Notes under the pieces: generated by a model | What the model saw: the letters and a program-made list of their open reading frames with translations, nothing else | Told to the model about the DNA's origin: nothing | The model's database searches: none | Translations under genes and position numbers: made by a program | Part shown: positions 54,766 through 63,471 of the stretch, piece by piece | Layout of the letters: every line of letters starts with the position of its first letter | How positions within the stretch are numbered: the first letter of the stretch is position 1 | IMG/VR virus record: IMGVR_UViG_3300034102_003517 | Location: 62,001-126,000 of that record | Direction: 5' to 3' (one strand) | Length of the DNA: 64,000 nucleotides | From: a virus

Positions 54766-57700
54766 TGGCAGTTACAAAATATAAATGTCCAGCACCACCT
54801 GCAAACGGATCAGGTACCTTTTCCAATGAATTAGTTGGTTTACAATTAGTCTCGGGTGGTGGTTTAACGCAAGGAAATTTTCAGTTTACCACTGCAATAT
54901 ATGAAAAAATTGACAGGACATTTGATACTGGTCTTTTTTCTGACCCATACACTCTTGAAAACCTAAATATTGAATCAGTCGAACAAGCAAAAGAAATAGT
55001 TCGCAAAAATTTTAAGGTATATCCAAATTTTGATTTAGCTCAAGTCACTAACTATACTCTTTATGGTTCATTACAGAAAAGACTTTCTTCATCTATAACC
55101 AAGATAATTAACTTTTTTCCGGCCGGAATCCAAATAGATTTTCAGAATTACAGTTTAAACACAGGTTATACTGCGTTCAATATTATATATGATCCTATAG
55201 GTGATGAAACATCTTTTGATGTGGATGTTCAATTTTTCAAAAATCCATTCGCAATTGATTATAGCGTTAATGCCGCACAGAACATACAAGTTCTACCATA
55301 CAATGTAAGCAAATATAGAGATTTAAAAAAATTCTATGAAAGTTATTCATTATATACTACAACTTTCAATGATGAATACCCAATCATTGATTTAGTAGCG
55401 ACGACAACACTCACTGCTGGTACAATTCCGATAGTAGTAAAAGGTCAACCATTTACGGGTTCTCAAATCACAGATACTATTATTATCAAACCAAACAATT
55501 TAGTAACTGAACAAGTATTTAAAAACGATTTTGATGAAATTGAGCAATACCTTCTTAATAGAAATACTTTTCCTAAGTACACCGCTAAATTTCAATATCC
55601 TGATTATGATAGTAATGGTAATTACACTTTATTTACTAAACCTGTAACATGGAAATTAGATGGTGCTTGGAATCTTGACATTGAAACGACTAATTTTGAC
55701 ACATACCTAACAACGATTCAGGAAATTGCTGAATTAATCGACCAATTCAAGACAAACCTGTTAAGTAGATTTTTAACATCTGACTCACTTAAAGAATTTG
55801 ACACACCAGACCAAAAGTTAGAAAAAGTTTTACAAATTTATGGTAGAAGTTTTGATGAGACAAAGACACTAATAGATGCTTTGGCAAACATGAATTCGGT
55901 AAATTATATCACTAAAAATGACATACCCGATCAATTATTGTCGTATATAGTTGAAACACTAGGTTGGAAAACAAATATATCACCAATCACAACTGATGGA
56001 CTTAACGATACGATATATAACACGACAAATAATGTAATCTATCCTGGACAATCGAAAATACAAACACCAGAACAAGTAAACATACAGTATTATAAAAATT
56101 TAATACTTAATTCTGCTTATTTGTATAAAACTAAAGGTACGAGAAAGTCAATTGAGTATATTATGAAGATGGTTGGTGTGCCCGACCAACTTATTGAGTT
56201 TAATGAATATGTTTATCTTGCGGATCAAAAAATATCTGTTTCTGATTTTGAAACACAATTTGCTCAAATTTCAGGTGGAACCAAGTTGGATAAGATTACA
56301 TCCTTAAATTCTAGTATTCAATACTCAATACAAAGCATCAATTTTACAGGGTTTGTTGCTAATTCAGTTATTACTACGGTTAACACCGGACTTGGAGACT
56401 ACCCGATATCTTTAGAAACAGGATATCCTGAAAGTGCGGTTGAAACCGAAGATTATTTTTTTCAAAAAGGTGCCGGTTGGTTTGAAACGACTCCCGAACA
56501 CACATCACCCGAAGTTATTAATTTTTCAACATCAGAAATTAATCCGCAAATTGCGGTATTTTCTTCTGTACTTACACCATTCACATATGGGCAAGAATAT
56601 TTGGATCGTTACGAAAAGTTTCCATTTTTGGACTTAGGATATCGATTAACAAGAACGGTTGACAATACAAAATCATGGGTGGATACTCAGGTTGGTTTAA
56701 GAAAAAACACACAAAATTATTCGGAAACATATTACACTGTACCAAATGAAGATTTGGCAATCAATTCTAAAAACATGGAATTGTACCTTAATATGGGCCA
56801 AGGAATAACATATGACATTTGGGATATGTCTTCTAAATACGGATACCCAATTGCGAATACAGGGTTAACATCTCCATATGCAACACAAGGTGGAATTGAT
56901 TGGACGGTAATTAATCCTAAACCGAATCAAAAAACCTTTTTAGAATTTGCACAAACATTCTATAATAACATGATAAATGTTAGAAATAGACAATGGATTT
57001 TTGACGGTAAAACCGGAGGTTACCCAACATTACAATATATTTTTTGGAAGTATTTGGAAACTACACAAAATACAAATTTCCCATTCAATGATTTTACATA
57101 TCAAAAAATGGTAGATTATACTCTGAATTTAGGTGACTATTGGGTTAGACTTGTTGAACAATTTGTACCCGCCACTACTTTATGGAATACGGGTCAAAAA
57201 TTTGACAACTCAATATTTCATAGACAAAAAGTGTCATGGAAAAGACAAAGAGGATGTACTTTTGTCGGTACTGGTTCTTTTACCCCTCAAGATGAACCAC
57301 CTGTACAATCTGTATATGAAGGAGGAAGTGGTGCTTACGACTGTAATGAACAAACACTGACAGCAGCATTAACTATGTTTGATCCTTTTGAAATTCTTAG
57401 TATCGAAACAAATGATGCGATTTTAAATCAAGGAATTGACTTATCCCAATGTAATAATAATACGGTTATATCTACTTGGTATGTTGAAGTAGTCTTAACA
57501 AATTTACTAACTGGTAATGAACAAATTTTATTGTTTGAACAGTTTTGGATTGGAGATGGACCTGAAGCACTTAATCAACAAACAGGTGACCCATTATATT
57601 ATGACGGGGTGTTACTAGCCATTACAAACAGTTTACAACCTTTAGAATCTGTTGGTTTAGGTTATAGTTTTGAAGGTGGAAACCTAACTATTTTCAATAC

Positions 57701-57779
57701 AACATGTCTTGATGAATTTACAAATAGCTCATTAACCATAAATGTTGTCTTAGATGTGACAGTTGAATGTATTAATTAA
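54765..57779 (+). CDS. Large wedge-like tail protein with a tail-protein-I-like segment
   Basis: A 1004-residue protein. The middle (about 330-480) is helical and carries TKGTRKSIEYIMKMVGVP, a motif seen in tail protein I and gp7/Afp12-type wedge proteins of contractile systems, where it connects baseplate to fibres. The preceding helices (DTPDQKLEKVLQIYGRSFDE) fit the same fold. The C-terminal 170 residues, after RQRGCTFVG, form a beta-rich Cys-containing domain. It probably bridges baseplate and the fibre proteins encoded next. Assignment as gp7-like is tentative. Confidence 0.55.
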   Translation: MAVTKYKCPAPPANGSGTFSNELVGLQLVSGGGLTQGNFQFTTAIYEKIDRTFDTGLFSDPYTLENLNIESVEQAKEIVRKNFKVYPNFDLAQVTNYTLYGSLQKRLSSSITKIINFFPAGIQIDFQNYSLNTGYTAFNIIYDPIGDETSFDVDVQFFKNPFAIDYSVNAAQNIQVLPYNVSKYRDLKKFYESYSLYTTTFNDEYPIIDLVATTTLTAGTIPIVVKGQPFTGSQITDTIIIKPNNLVTEQVFKNDFDEIEQYLLNRNTFPKYTAKFQYPDYDSNGNYTLFTKPVTWKLDGAWNLDIETTNFDTYLTTIQEIAELIDQFKTNLLSRFLTSDSLKEFDTPDQKLEKVLQIYGRSFDETKTLIDALANMNSVNYITKNDIPDQLLSYIVETLGWKTNISPITTDGLNDTIYNTTNNVIYPGQSKIQTPEQVNIQYYKNLILNSAYLYKTKGTRKSIEYIMKMVGVPDQLIEFNEYVYLADQKISVSDFETQFAQISGGTKLDKITSLNSSIQYSIQSINFTGFVANSVITTVNTGLGDYPISLETGYPESAVETEDYFFQKGAGWFETTPEHTSPEVINFSTSEINPQIAVFSSVLTPFTYGQEYLDRYEKFPFLDLGYRLTRTVDNTKSWVDTQVGLRKNTQNYSETYYTVPNEDLAINSKNMELYLNMGQGITYDIWDMSSKYGYPIANTGLTSPYATQGGIDWTVINPKPNQKTFLEFAQTFYNNMINVRNRQWIFDGKTGGYPTLQYIFWKYLETTQNTNFPFNDFTYQKMVDYTLNLGDYWVRLVEQFVPATTLWNTGQKFDNSIFHRQKVSWKRQRGCTFVGTGSFTPQDEPPVQSVYEGGSGAYDCNEQTLTAALTMFDPFEILSIETNDAILNQGIDLSQCNNNTVISTWYVEVVLTNLLTGNEQILLFEQFWIGDGPEALNQQTGDPLYYDGVLLAITNSLQPLESVGLGYSFEGGNLTIFNTTCLDEFTNSSLTINVVLDVTVECIN

Positions 57780-57791
57780 TAATTAAATAAA

Positions 57792-60464
57792 ATGGCTTGT
57801 ATTAGTGGATATACAAATGGAATTTATACTTATGTTGACTGTTGTGGATTGACAAGGGTCGGTGCATCATCAGGTGAAACTGTATGTTTGGACCAAAGTT
57901 ACTCTGGAAGTGCCGTAAACATAGTGTATGATACTGGTAGTACTTGTACACAGGCTTGTAGTGGAACATCTGAATTATCTTATTTTTTCACGGTAACTGG
58001 TACATGTGGAATTGCAAATGGATCGGTTACTATATCCCCTAACGGAGGTTACCCACCATACACAATTGACCCAATTTTTCCTGTGGGTCATGGATTGTCC
58101 GCACAAACAGGAACAACTTCAATAACTTTTACGGGGCTTACTGATGAAACTTATGTTTTTAGACTCAACGACTCGTTAGGTGATGTTAATTCGGAATTGT
58201 TTATAAATGTAAGTGTCGGAAACTGTTTTAGTGCAACTACAACTTTTGTTGAAGGTACTACCTGCGGTTTAGAAAACGGTTTAATAACTGTGAGTGCATC
58301 ATCAACGACACCACCATATAATATTCTTTTATATAAGGATGAAGTTCTAAATCAAATACAACAAACAAATTCAGTACCATATATATTTCCTGAATTAGGT
58401 GAGGGTATTTACTACGCATTACTTGTTGATTCAAGTAATGTTACCGCTAAAACAGAAAATGTTGTCATAAGTGCTAGTACACAGTTAGATTTTGGTTTAT
58501 GGAAGGTAGATACTTCACAGTGTGCAACTGACAAAGGAAAAATTTCTGTCACAGGACAAACTGGTGTATGTCCATACACCTATTTATGGTCTGACGGACA
58601 TACAGGTCAAACTATAACAGGACTAACGGTAGGTGAATATTCAGTAACCGTAACAGACAGCCAAGGGTGTGAGTTAACAAAAAGTGTTTTTGTGGATATA
58701 GCATCACCATTGGGGGTTGGTTTGGTCACAGGAACTAACCCAACATGTTTTAGTAACAATGGAATTATAGATATTACAATAACAGGTGGAAGTGTTCCAT
58801 ACTATTACTCGGCATCGTCTGGTAATATAGGAGTTACACTATCTAATGAATTATCAATTACGGGGTTAACCGCAGGGGATTACCAAATTATTATAAAAGA
58901 TGCTAATCTTTGTACATTAGATTTTATAACAGAACTTAACTCAGTTAATGGATTCAGAAATGTAAGTAATACTATAACAAACTCAACCTGCTCATTTGAT
59001 AATGGGTTAATACAGACAAGTATTGTTGGGTTGTATGGTTTCTACTCTTACATTCTTTCGGGTCAAAATACGAATCAGGTGTTTACTAAGTTTACACAGG
59101 ACCAAAATGTGACATTTGACGGTTTGGAAACCGATACATACCTATTAACAATATCAGGAAACTCAAGTAGTTGTGTTTATACCGAAACTTTGGAAGTTAC
59201 ATCCGAAAGTAAGTTTACGGTTACAGCAACAACAACACCATCGTCATGTGGATCACAAAGCGGATCTATCTCTGTAAATGTGAGTACTGGTTACACAGAA
59301 CCGATTGATTATGTCTTAAGTAATGGTAACACATTACAAAATGTAAACTTTTCTTCATACACATTCAATTTCTTAACACCTGGAAGTTATACACTACAAG
59401 TGACTGATGCTGATAACTGTACGGTAAGTTTAGATTTAACCGTACCATTAAGTGGTAATCTAACATCTACATTAACTAAAACCGACTGTACTAATAATAA
59501 TGACGGTGCTGCGACCGTAACAATTTTTGATGGTGCACCACCATTTACATTTGATTGGTCAGATAATGTTCCTTCAGGGAGTACAGGGAGTACTGTGACT
59601 GGATTGTCGGGTGGAAGTTATTCGGTGACTGTTGCAGATAATAGTGGGTGTACTGAATTTTGGACATTCGACATAGTATGTAATCAATATTTAGTTACAG
59701 GTAGAACAAGATATAATGTCGTTAATCAAAAATTTGACACACTTACAGGAACCAAGAGATCTATTCAAAAAATGATAAATGAAGGATTTTTTGACCTAAT
59801 AAATTTATCAGGGTACTCCAATTGTATATTAAATAAAGTAGAGTTAGAAGCATTAGTAACCATTAATGGGTCAACATCGGGACAAACATTTACATATGCC
59901 GATGATTATTCTTGGCAACACGCAATCGAAGCTATTTTAGACATAATACCCGAGGTAAACGCATATACTATAAGTGTACTCAATAATACATTGGAAATAA
60001 CATGTGATTGTAGTTCTATCAGTAGTAACTACTTCAAAATTGAATTAGAAATCACATATGACATCAAATGTTCGCAATTAACAACACCAACTCCAACACC
60101 AACACCAACTCCAACACCGACACCAACTTATGTGCCGACATCAACACCTACTGCGACTCCAACACCAACCCCAACATCGTCAGGTATTGTTTGGTTTACA
60201 AACCTTGATATTTACAATATTGCTGATGAAGATGTTTGTGAGGATACAATTTGTAACAGAAGTCTCTATTCTACGGGTGCAACGATTAATGTTGGTGATG
60301 TGATATATACGGATCCATTATTAACAACTAAATATGTTGGGACTAATTTTGGACCTACGGATGGATTTGCAAGAATTTATGTTTCAAGTGCTTGTCCGAT
60401 AACTACTCGAAATGTGTTACAAGTTAACGATTTAGGTGTCGTATTATCTAAATATGTCTGTTAA
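57792..60464 (+). CDS. Tail fibre/adhesin with seven SprB-like repeats
   Basis: An 890-residue protein. Residues about 60-640 contain seven repeats of about 75-90 residues. Each opens with a C...(N/S)G.(I/V) strand, has a PPY/PYTY turn and closes with G.Y...V.D..GC, the form of the SprB repeat found in flavobacterial gliding adhesins. The third repeat (CPYTYLWSDGHTG, LTVGEYSVTVTDSQGC) is the most canonical. A helical/beta domain (about 640-765), a Pro-Thr linker and a C-terminal beta domain with LNVGD-type wording follow. It probably extends from the baseplate and contacts the cell surface. Acquisition of the repeats from a host adhesin is inferred. Confidence 0.75.
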   Translation: MACISGYTNGIYTYVDCCGLTRVGASSGETVCLDQSYSGSAVNIVYDTGSTCTQACSGTSELSYFFTVTGTCGIANGSVTISPNGGYPPYTIDPIFPVGHGLSAQTGTTSITFTGLTDETYVFRLNDSLGDVNSELFINVSVGNCFSATTTFVEGTTCGLENGLITVSASSTTPPYNILLYKDEVLNQIQQTNSVPYIFPELGEGIYYALLVDSSNVTAKTENVVISASTQLDFGLWKVDTSQCATDKGKISVTGQTGVCPYTYLWSDGHTGQTITGLTVGEYSVTVTDSQGCELTKSVFVDIASPLGVGLVTGTNPTCFSNNGIIDITITGGSVPYYYSASSGNIGVTLSNELSITGLTAGDYQIIIKDANLCTLDFITELNSVNGFRNVSNTITNSTCSFDNGLIQTSIVGLYGFYSYILSGQNTNQVFTKFTQDQNVTFDGLETDTYLLTISGNSSSCVYTETLEVTSESKFTVTATTTPSSCGSQSGSISVNVSTGYTEPIDYVLSNGNTLQNVNFSSYTFNFLTPGSYTLQVTDADNCTVSLDLTVPLSGNLTSTLTKTDCTNNNDGAATVTIFDGAPPFTFDWSDNVPSGSTGSTVTGLSGGSYSVTVADNSGCTEFWTFDIVCNQYLVTGRTRYNVVNQKFDTLTGTKRSIQKMINEGFFDLINLSGYSNCILNKVELEALVTINGSTSGQTFTYADDYSWQHAIEAILDIIPEVNAYTISVLNNTLEITCDCSSISSNYFKIELEITYDIKCSQLTTPTPTPTPTPTPTPTYVPTSTPTATPTPTPTSSGIVWFTNLDIYNIADEDVCEDTICNRSLYSTGATINVGDVIYTDPLLTTKYVGTNFGPTDGFARIYVSSACPITTRNVLQVNDLGVVLSKYVC
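60081..60179 (+). repeat. Pro-Thr-coding repeat in the SprB-like gene
   Basis: ACACCAAC-type units encode a TPTPTP linker between the fibre body and the last beta domain. Confidence 0.85.
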
Positions 60465-60466
60465 TA

Positions 60467-60745
60467 ATGGCTAGTGGTTTGGTAATATCGGGTGAAACGG
60501 GGGGTAATCCACCATACCAATTTTTTATATGTGATGAAAATGGTAATAATTGCCAATATATTGGTACAACAGGAGGAACCTTTACCCTTAATAGTTTTTT
60601 TCAAACTGCAGAAACCATAATGGTCAAACTTGTTGACAGTAATAATTTTGAAGTTTTCCAATTAATAAGTTGCCCAATAGGGTATTTATTACAAGAGAAC
60701 GGTTATTACATATTACAAGAAAACGGTTTTAAAATTATACTATAG
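60467..60745 (+). CDS. Short tail-tip protein with a compact Cys beta domain
   Basis: A 92-residue protein. Residues 3-68 (ISGETGGNPPYQFFICDENG, then IMVKLVDSNNFE) are a single SprB-like or related beta domain. The same domain forms the N-terminus of the protein at 62291-63427. The last 20 residues contain a short internal duplication (LLQENGYY, ILQENGFK). It starts 2 bases after the SprB-repeat gene and ends against the next ATG. A tail-fibre cap or attachment role is inferred. Confidence 0.55.
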   Translation: MASGLVISGETGGNPPYQFFICDENGNNCQYIGTTGGTFTLNSFFQTAETIMVKLVDSNNFEVFQLISCPIGYLLQENGYYILQENGFKIIL

Positions 60746-62281
60746 ATGTCACAAGATTTAAGAATATCTCAACTACCATTTGTAAGTTCAGGGCAACCAC
60801 AATCTATTATGGTGCTTGTAGACTACAGCACTAATGCTTCAGGAATAACAAGTGCAATATATTTTTCTTCTATTACTGCGAGTATTAGCGGCGGTACAGG
60901 TACTTCCGGATCTTCAGGAAGTAGCGGTAGCTCGGGTTCTTCAGGAAGTAGCGGCACCTCTGGTACCTCAGGTAGCGGTAGCTCGGGTTCTTCAGGGTCG
61001 AGTGGTTCTTCAGGAAGTAGCGGTACCTCTGGTACCTCAGGTAGTGGGAGCTCGGGCTCAAGTGGAACTAGCGGAATCTCAGGTTCTTCAGGGTCTTCAG
61101 GAACATATGGATCGAGTGGAAGTAGCGGCTCTTCAGGATCTAGCGGAACAAGCGGTTCTTCAGGAAGTAGTGGAAGCTCAGGGTCAAGTGGAACTTCAGG
61201 AAGTAGTGGAAGCTCGGGTTCTTCAGGGACTAGCGGAATTAGTCCTGATGGTTTATATCTACCTTTATCAGGTGGGACTGTAACAGGTAATACTTATTTT
61301 GGTATTACATCAGGTATTACTTTGGACCAAGTTAATAATAGATTGGGTATAAATACAAACAATCCACAACATACAGTTGAAGCGTTTGGGACAAAATCTA
61401 AAATCACTTATGAAAATACAGCAGGTGGTGTATTTCAAATATCAGGTGATACTTTCTTACCAAGAATTAATGTGGCAGGGGCCCCATCTGTAACCAAACC
61501 ATTATTTAGTTTATCTGCAGGTGTTAGAACTTGGGACGATGTAACATATCCTGGATATGGTAAAGTTGGCGACACATTCATATACGCCTCCAACGAAGCA
61601 AACGGGCTTAATATTATCAATCGTCAAACATCAGGTTCTACAATAGAGGATTACATTAGATTTTATGCAGGTCAAGACGCTAATGGAACAATACCTGATA
61701 TTCATATCCAAGGTACTGGTACTACAAGAGGATATGTTGGATTTGGTATTACTAACCCAACAGAAATGGTTGACATATCTGGTAATACAAAAGTTGGAGG
61801 ACGAATAACTGCACCAACAATTTCGGCAACTACAATATCAGCAACGACATTTAATCTTTCGGGTTCACAAATAGAAACTGCTTGGGCATCATATACACCA
61901 GTTTGGACAGCAAGTGTTACTAACCCTGTAATTGGTAATGGAACTATAGAAGGATACTACAAAGTAATCGGTAAAACATGTTTTGTTAGGGGTAATATTG
62001 TGATGGGTAGCTCAACAACATTTGGTTCAGGTGAATGGTATGTATCGATGCCGTTTACTGCCGCTAATGCGGATGCTATACTATTGACAGCCACGTTATT
62101 AGATAATGGTTCCGCTTGGTATAATGCTACTATGGTTGGGGCAAGAGCTGGATTTAACACTAAAGCTCCGATACAATATCAAACTACAGGTGGAACCGCT
62201 AACGATGTTAATTCAATCCAACCGTTTACTTGGGCAAGTACTGATAGATTCATTTGGAACGGTAGTTATGAGATACAATAA
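60746..62281 (+). CDS. Tail fibre with a Gly-Ser-Ser repeat shaft
   Basis: A 511-residue protein. A 50-residue N-terminal domain (attachment) is followed by about 38 GSS/GTS triplets (residues about 51-165), then a beta-rich head. The triplet shaft follows a Gly-X-Y period but has no proline, so it is collagen-like in period only. After the shaft, LGINTNNPQHTVEA is a motif common at the start of phage fibre heads. The C-terminal domain (ASYTPVWTASV, YYKVIGKTCFVRG) is a fibre tip fold seen in many tail fibres, probably the receptor-binding part. No S74 chaperone is seen. Confidence 0.75.
   Translation: MSQDLRISQLPFVSSGQPQSIMVLVDYSTNASGITSAIYFSSITASISGGTGTSGSSGSSGSSGSSGSSGTSGTSGSGSSGSSGSSGSSGSSGTSGTSGSGSSGSSGTSGISGSSGSSGTYGSSGSSGSSGSSGTSGSSGSSGSSGSSGTSGSSGSSGSSGTSGISPDGLYLPLSGGTVTGNTYFGITSGITLDQVNNRLGINTNNPQHTVEAFGTKSKITYENTAGGVFQISGDTFLPRINVAGAPSVTKPLFSLSAGVRTWDDVTYPGYGKVGDTFIYASNEANGLNIINRQTSGSTIEDYIRFYAGQDANGTIPDIHIQGTGTTRGYVGFGITNPTEMVDISGNTKVGGRITAPTISATTISATTFNLSGSQIETAWASYTPVWTASVTNPVIGNGTIEGYYKVIGKTCFVRGNIVMGSSTTFGSGEWYVSMPFTAANADAILLTATLLDNGSAWYNATMVGARAGFNTKAPIQYQTTGGTANDVNSIQPFTWASTDRFIWNGSYEIQ
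60898..61240 (+). repeat. Gly-Ser-Ser-coding repeat array
   Basis: The triplets use shuffled Ser codons, but a 41-base segment (60935-60975) recurs at 61004-61044 with one mismatch, 69 bases apart (23 codons, in frame). Recombination between copies would shorten or lengthen the shaft without breaking the frame. Confidence 0.8.
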
Positions 62282-62290
62282 TAAAAATAG

Positions 62291-63427
62291 ATGATAATAC
62301 AAATAACTGGTGTAACAAGTGGAACAAGTCCATATGATGTATTTTTATGTAATACTGGATATACGTCTTGCTTTTTAATATCAGGTAGTTGTCAAATACC
62401 ACCTACAGTTGTGGTGGATACTGATTACTTTTTTCCTAATTATGATTCTATCGGTGTTAAGTTAATAGATAGTAATGGATGTATATATACCGAAAATAAA
62501 GTATGTATTCCTACACCTACGCCTACACCAACTCCGACTATCTCACCAACACCTACTTCGACACCAACACCTACACCCACAGTTAGTCCAACACCTACAC
62601 CTATACCACCGACAGCAACACCAACTCCGACTATCTCACCAACACCGACTCCTACCCCAACCCCAACTGTTTCGCCTACACCAACTCCTACCCCAACAAC
62701 ACCACCTGATGTTGTTATTGCATCATCCTTTGATGACAATAGTGATTTTTACTTGTATAGTATAAACGATAATACGATGCAAGGAGGTTATAATTTGAGT
62801 GGGTTGACAGATGGTGGCACATTGGCGAATAGTTCAAACAAAATTTGGGTAAGACCATTTGATGGTGGTATTGACGAGTTGAATTATACCTTAAATCCTT
62901 TTAGTGTAACATACAGTAGATCAATCACAAACCCTTTTTCTGAAAGTACTAGACAAGGATTTGAAGCAAAAGACACTAATACTTTGATTTGTACACACTA
63001 TGATCAAACAGGTACATCTTTGAATTATGTCTATAACATAGACATATCTGGAAGTGCTGCAACTTATACACAACTATTTCAATTACAAGGATCACTTTCG
63101 GGTGATCCTGCGATACAAGACATTGTATTGTCGACTACAGGTGATTTAATAATTTTGGGTGGTGACGGAACAAACTATTACATACAACAGTATAATTATT
63201 CATCAGGGGCAACATTAGATATAGAAATAGACATAACAACAGGTGTAACGACACCGACAGGTATTATCGGAAGTAGTGGATCAATTTATATTATAGACTC
63301 AAATGGTGAGACATATAGTATAGAAGTTAATTCACCGTATCTTGTGAGTTCATACCAAACGACTCCAGGACCAAATGTTTTTTATACCACTCAAAATATT
63401 GGTAGTTTAACGGTTTCTTTTAATTAA
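62291..63427 (+). CDS. Tail protein: beta domain, Pro-Thr linker, propeller-like domain
   Basis: A 378-residue protein. Residues 1-74 repeat the domain of the 92-residue protein at 60467 ([16 protein letters not shown], then [11 protein letters not shown]). A Pro-Thr linker of about 65 residues follows. The C-terminal 235 residues alternate short strands with [17 protein letters not shown] and related wording, suggesting a beta-propeller-like ligand-binding domain. The presence of the same module and linker types as its neighbours indicates modular exchange among the fibre genes. Confidence 0.6.
   Translation: MIIQITGVTSGTSPYDVFLCNTGYTSCFLISGSCQIPPTVVVDTDYFFPNYDSIGVKLIDSNGCIYTENKVCIPTPTPTPTPTISPTPTSTPTPTPTVSPTPTPIPPTATPTPTISPTPTPTPTPTVSPTPTPTPTTPPDVVIASSFDDNSDFYLYSINDNTMQGGYNLSGLTDGGTLANSSNKIWVRPFDGGIDELNYTLNPFSVTYSRSITNPFSESTRQGFEAKDTNTLICTHYDQTGTSLNYVYNIDISGSAATYTQLFQLQGSLSGDPAIQDIVLSTTGDLIILGGDGTNYYIQQYNYSSGATLDIEIDITTGVTTPTGIIGSSGSIYIIDSNGETYSIEVNSPYLVSSYQTTPGPNVFYTTQNIGSLTVSFN
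62508..62703 (+). repeat. Pro-Thr-coding repeat with a 29-bp exact direct repeat
   Basis: The longest Pro-Thr tract of the window. A 29-base segment at 62525-62553 is repeated exactly at 62618-62646, 93 bases apart (31 codons, in frame). Confidence 0.85.
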
Positions 63428-63458
63428 CCTTTATTTAGTCAAATCATAGGTTATTTTT
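63425..63458 (+). terminator. Weak hairpin after the last fibre gene
   Basis: TAACCT and AGGTTA, 17-base loop, followed by TTTTT. The stem is short, so the call is tentative; it would close the fibre unit before the glycosyltransferase gene. Confidence 0.35.
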
Positions 63459-63471
63459 CAAATAAAAATCT

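Noticed and set aside
60898-61240. True collagen-like triple helix
   Set aside because: The Gly-X-Y period is present but proline is absent, so the call is limited to a Gly-Ser-Ser shaft.
60852-61283. An overlapping 143-codon frame in the Gly-Ser-Ser array
   Set aside because: Produced by reading the repeat in another frame; low-complexity Val/Leu/Gln sequence with no start context.
62508-62703. CRISPR-like array
   Set aside because: Repeats are short, degenerate, in frame and without unique spacers of constant length; the tract codes for a Pro-Thr linker.
62440-62739. A Gly-Val-repeat frame antisense to the Pro-Thr tract
   Set aside because: It is the mirror of the repeat ACACCAAC and has no independent support.
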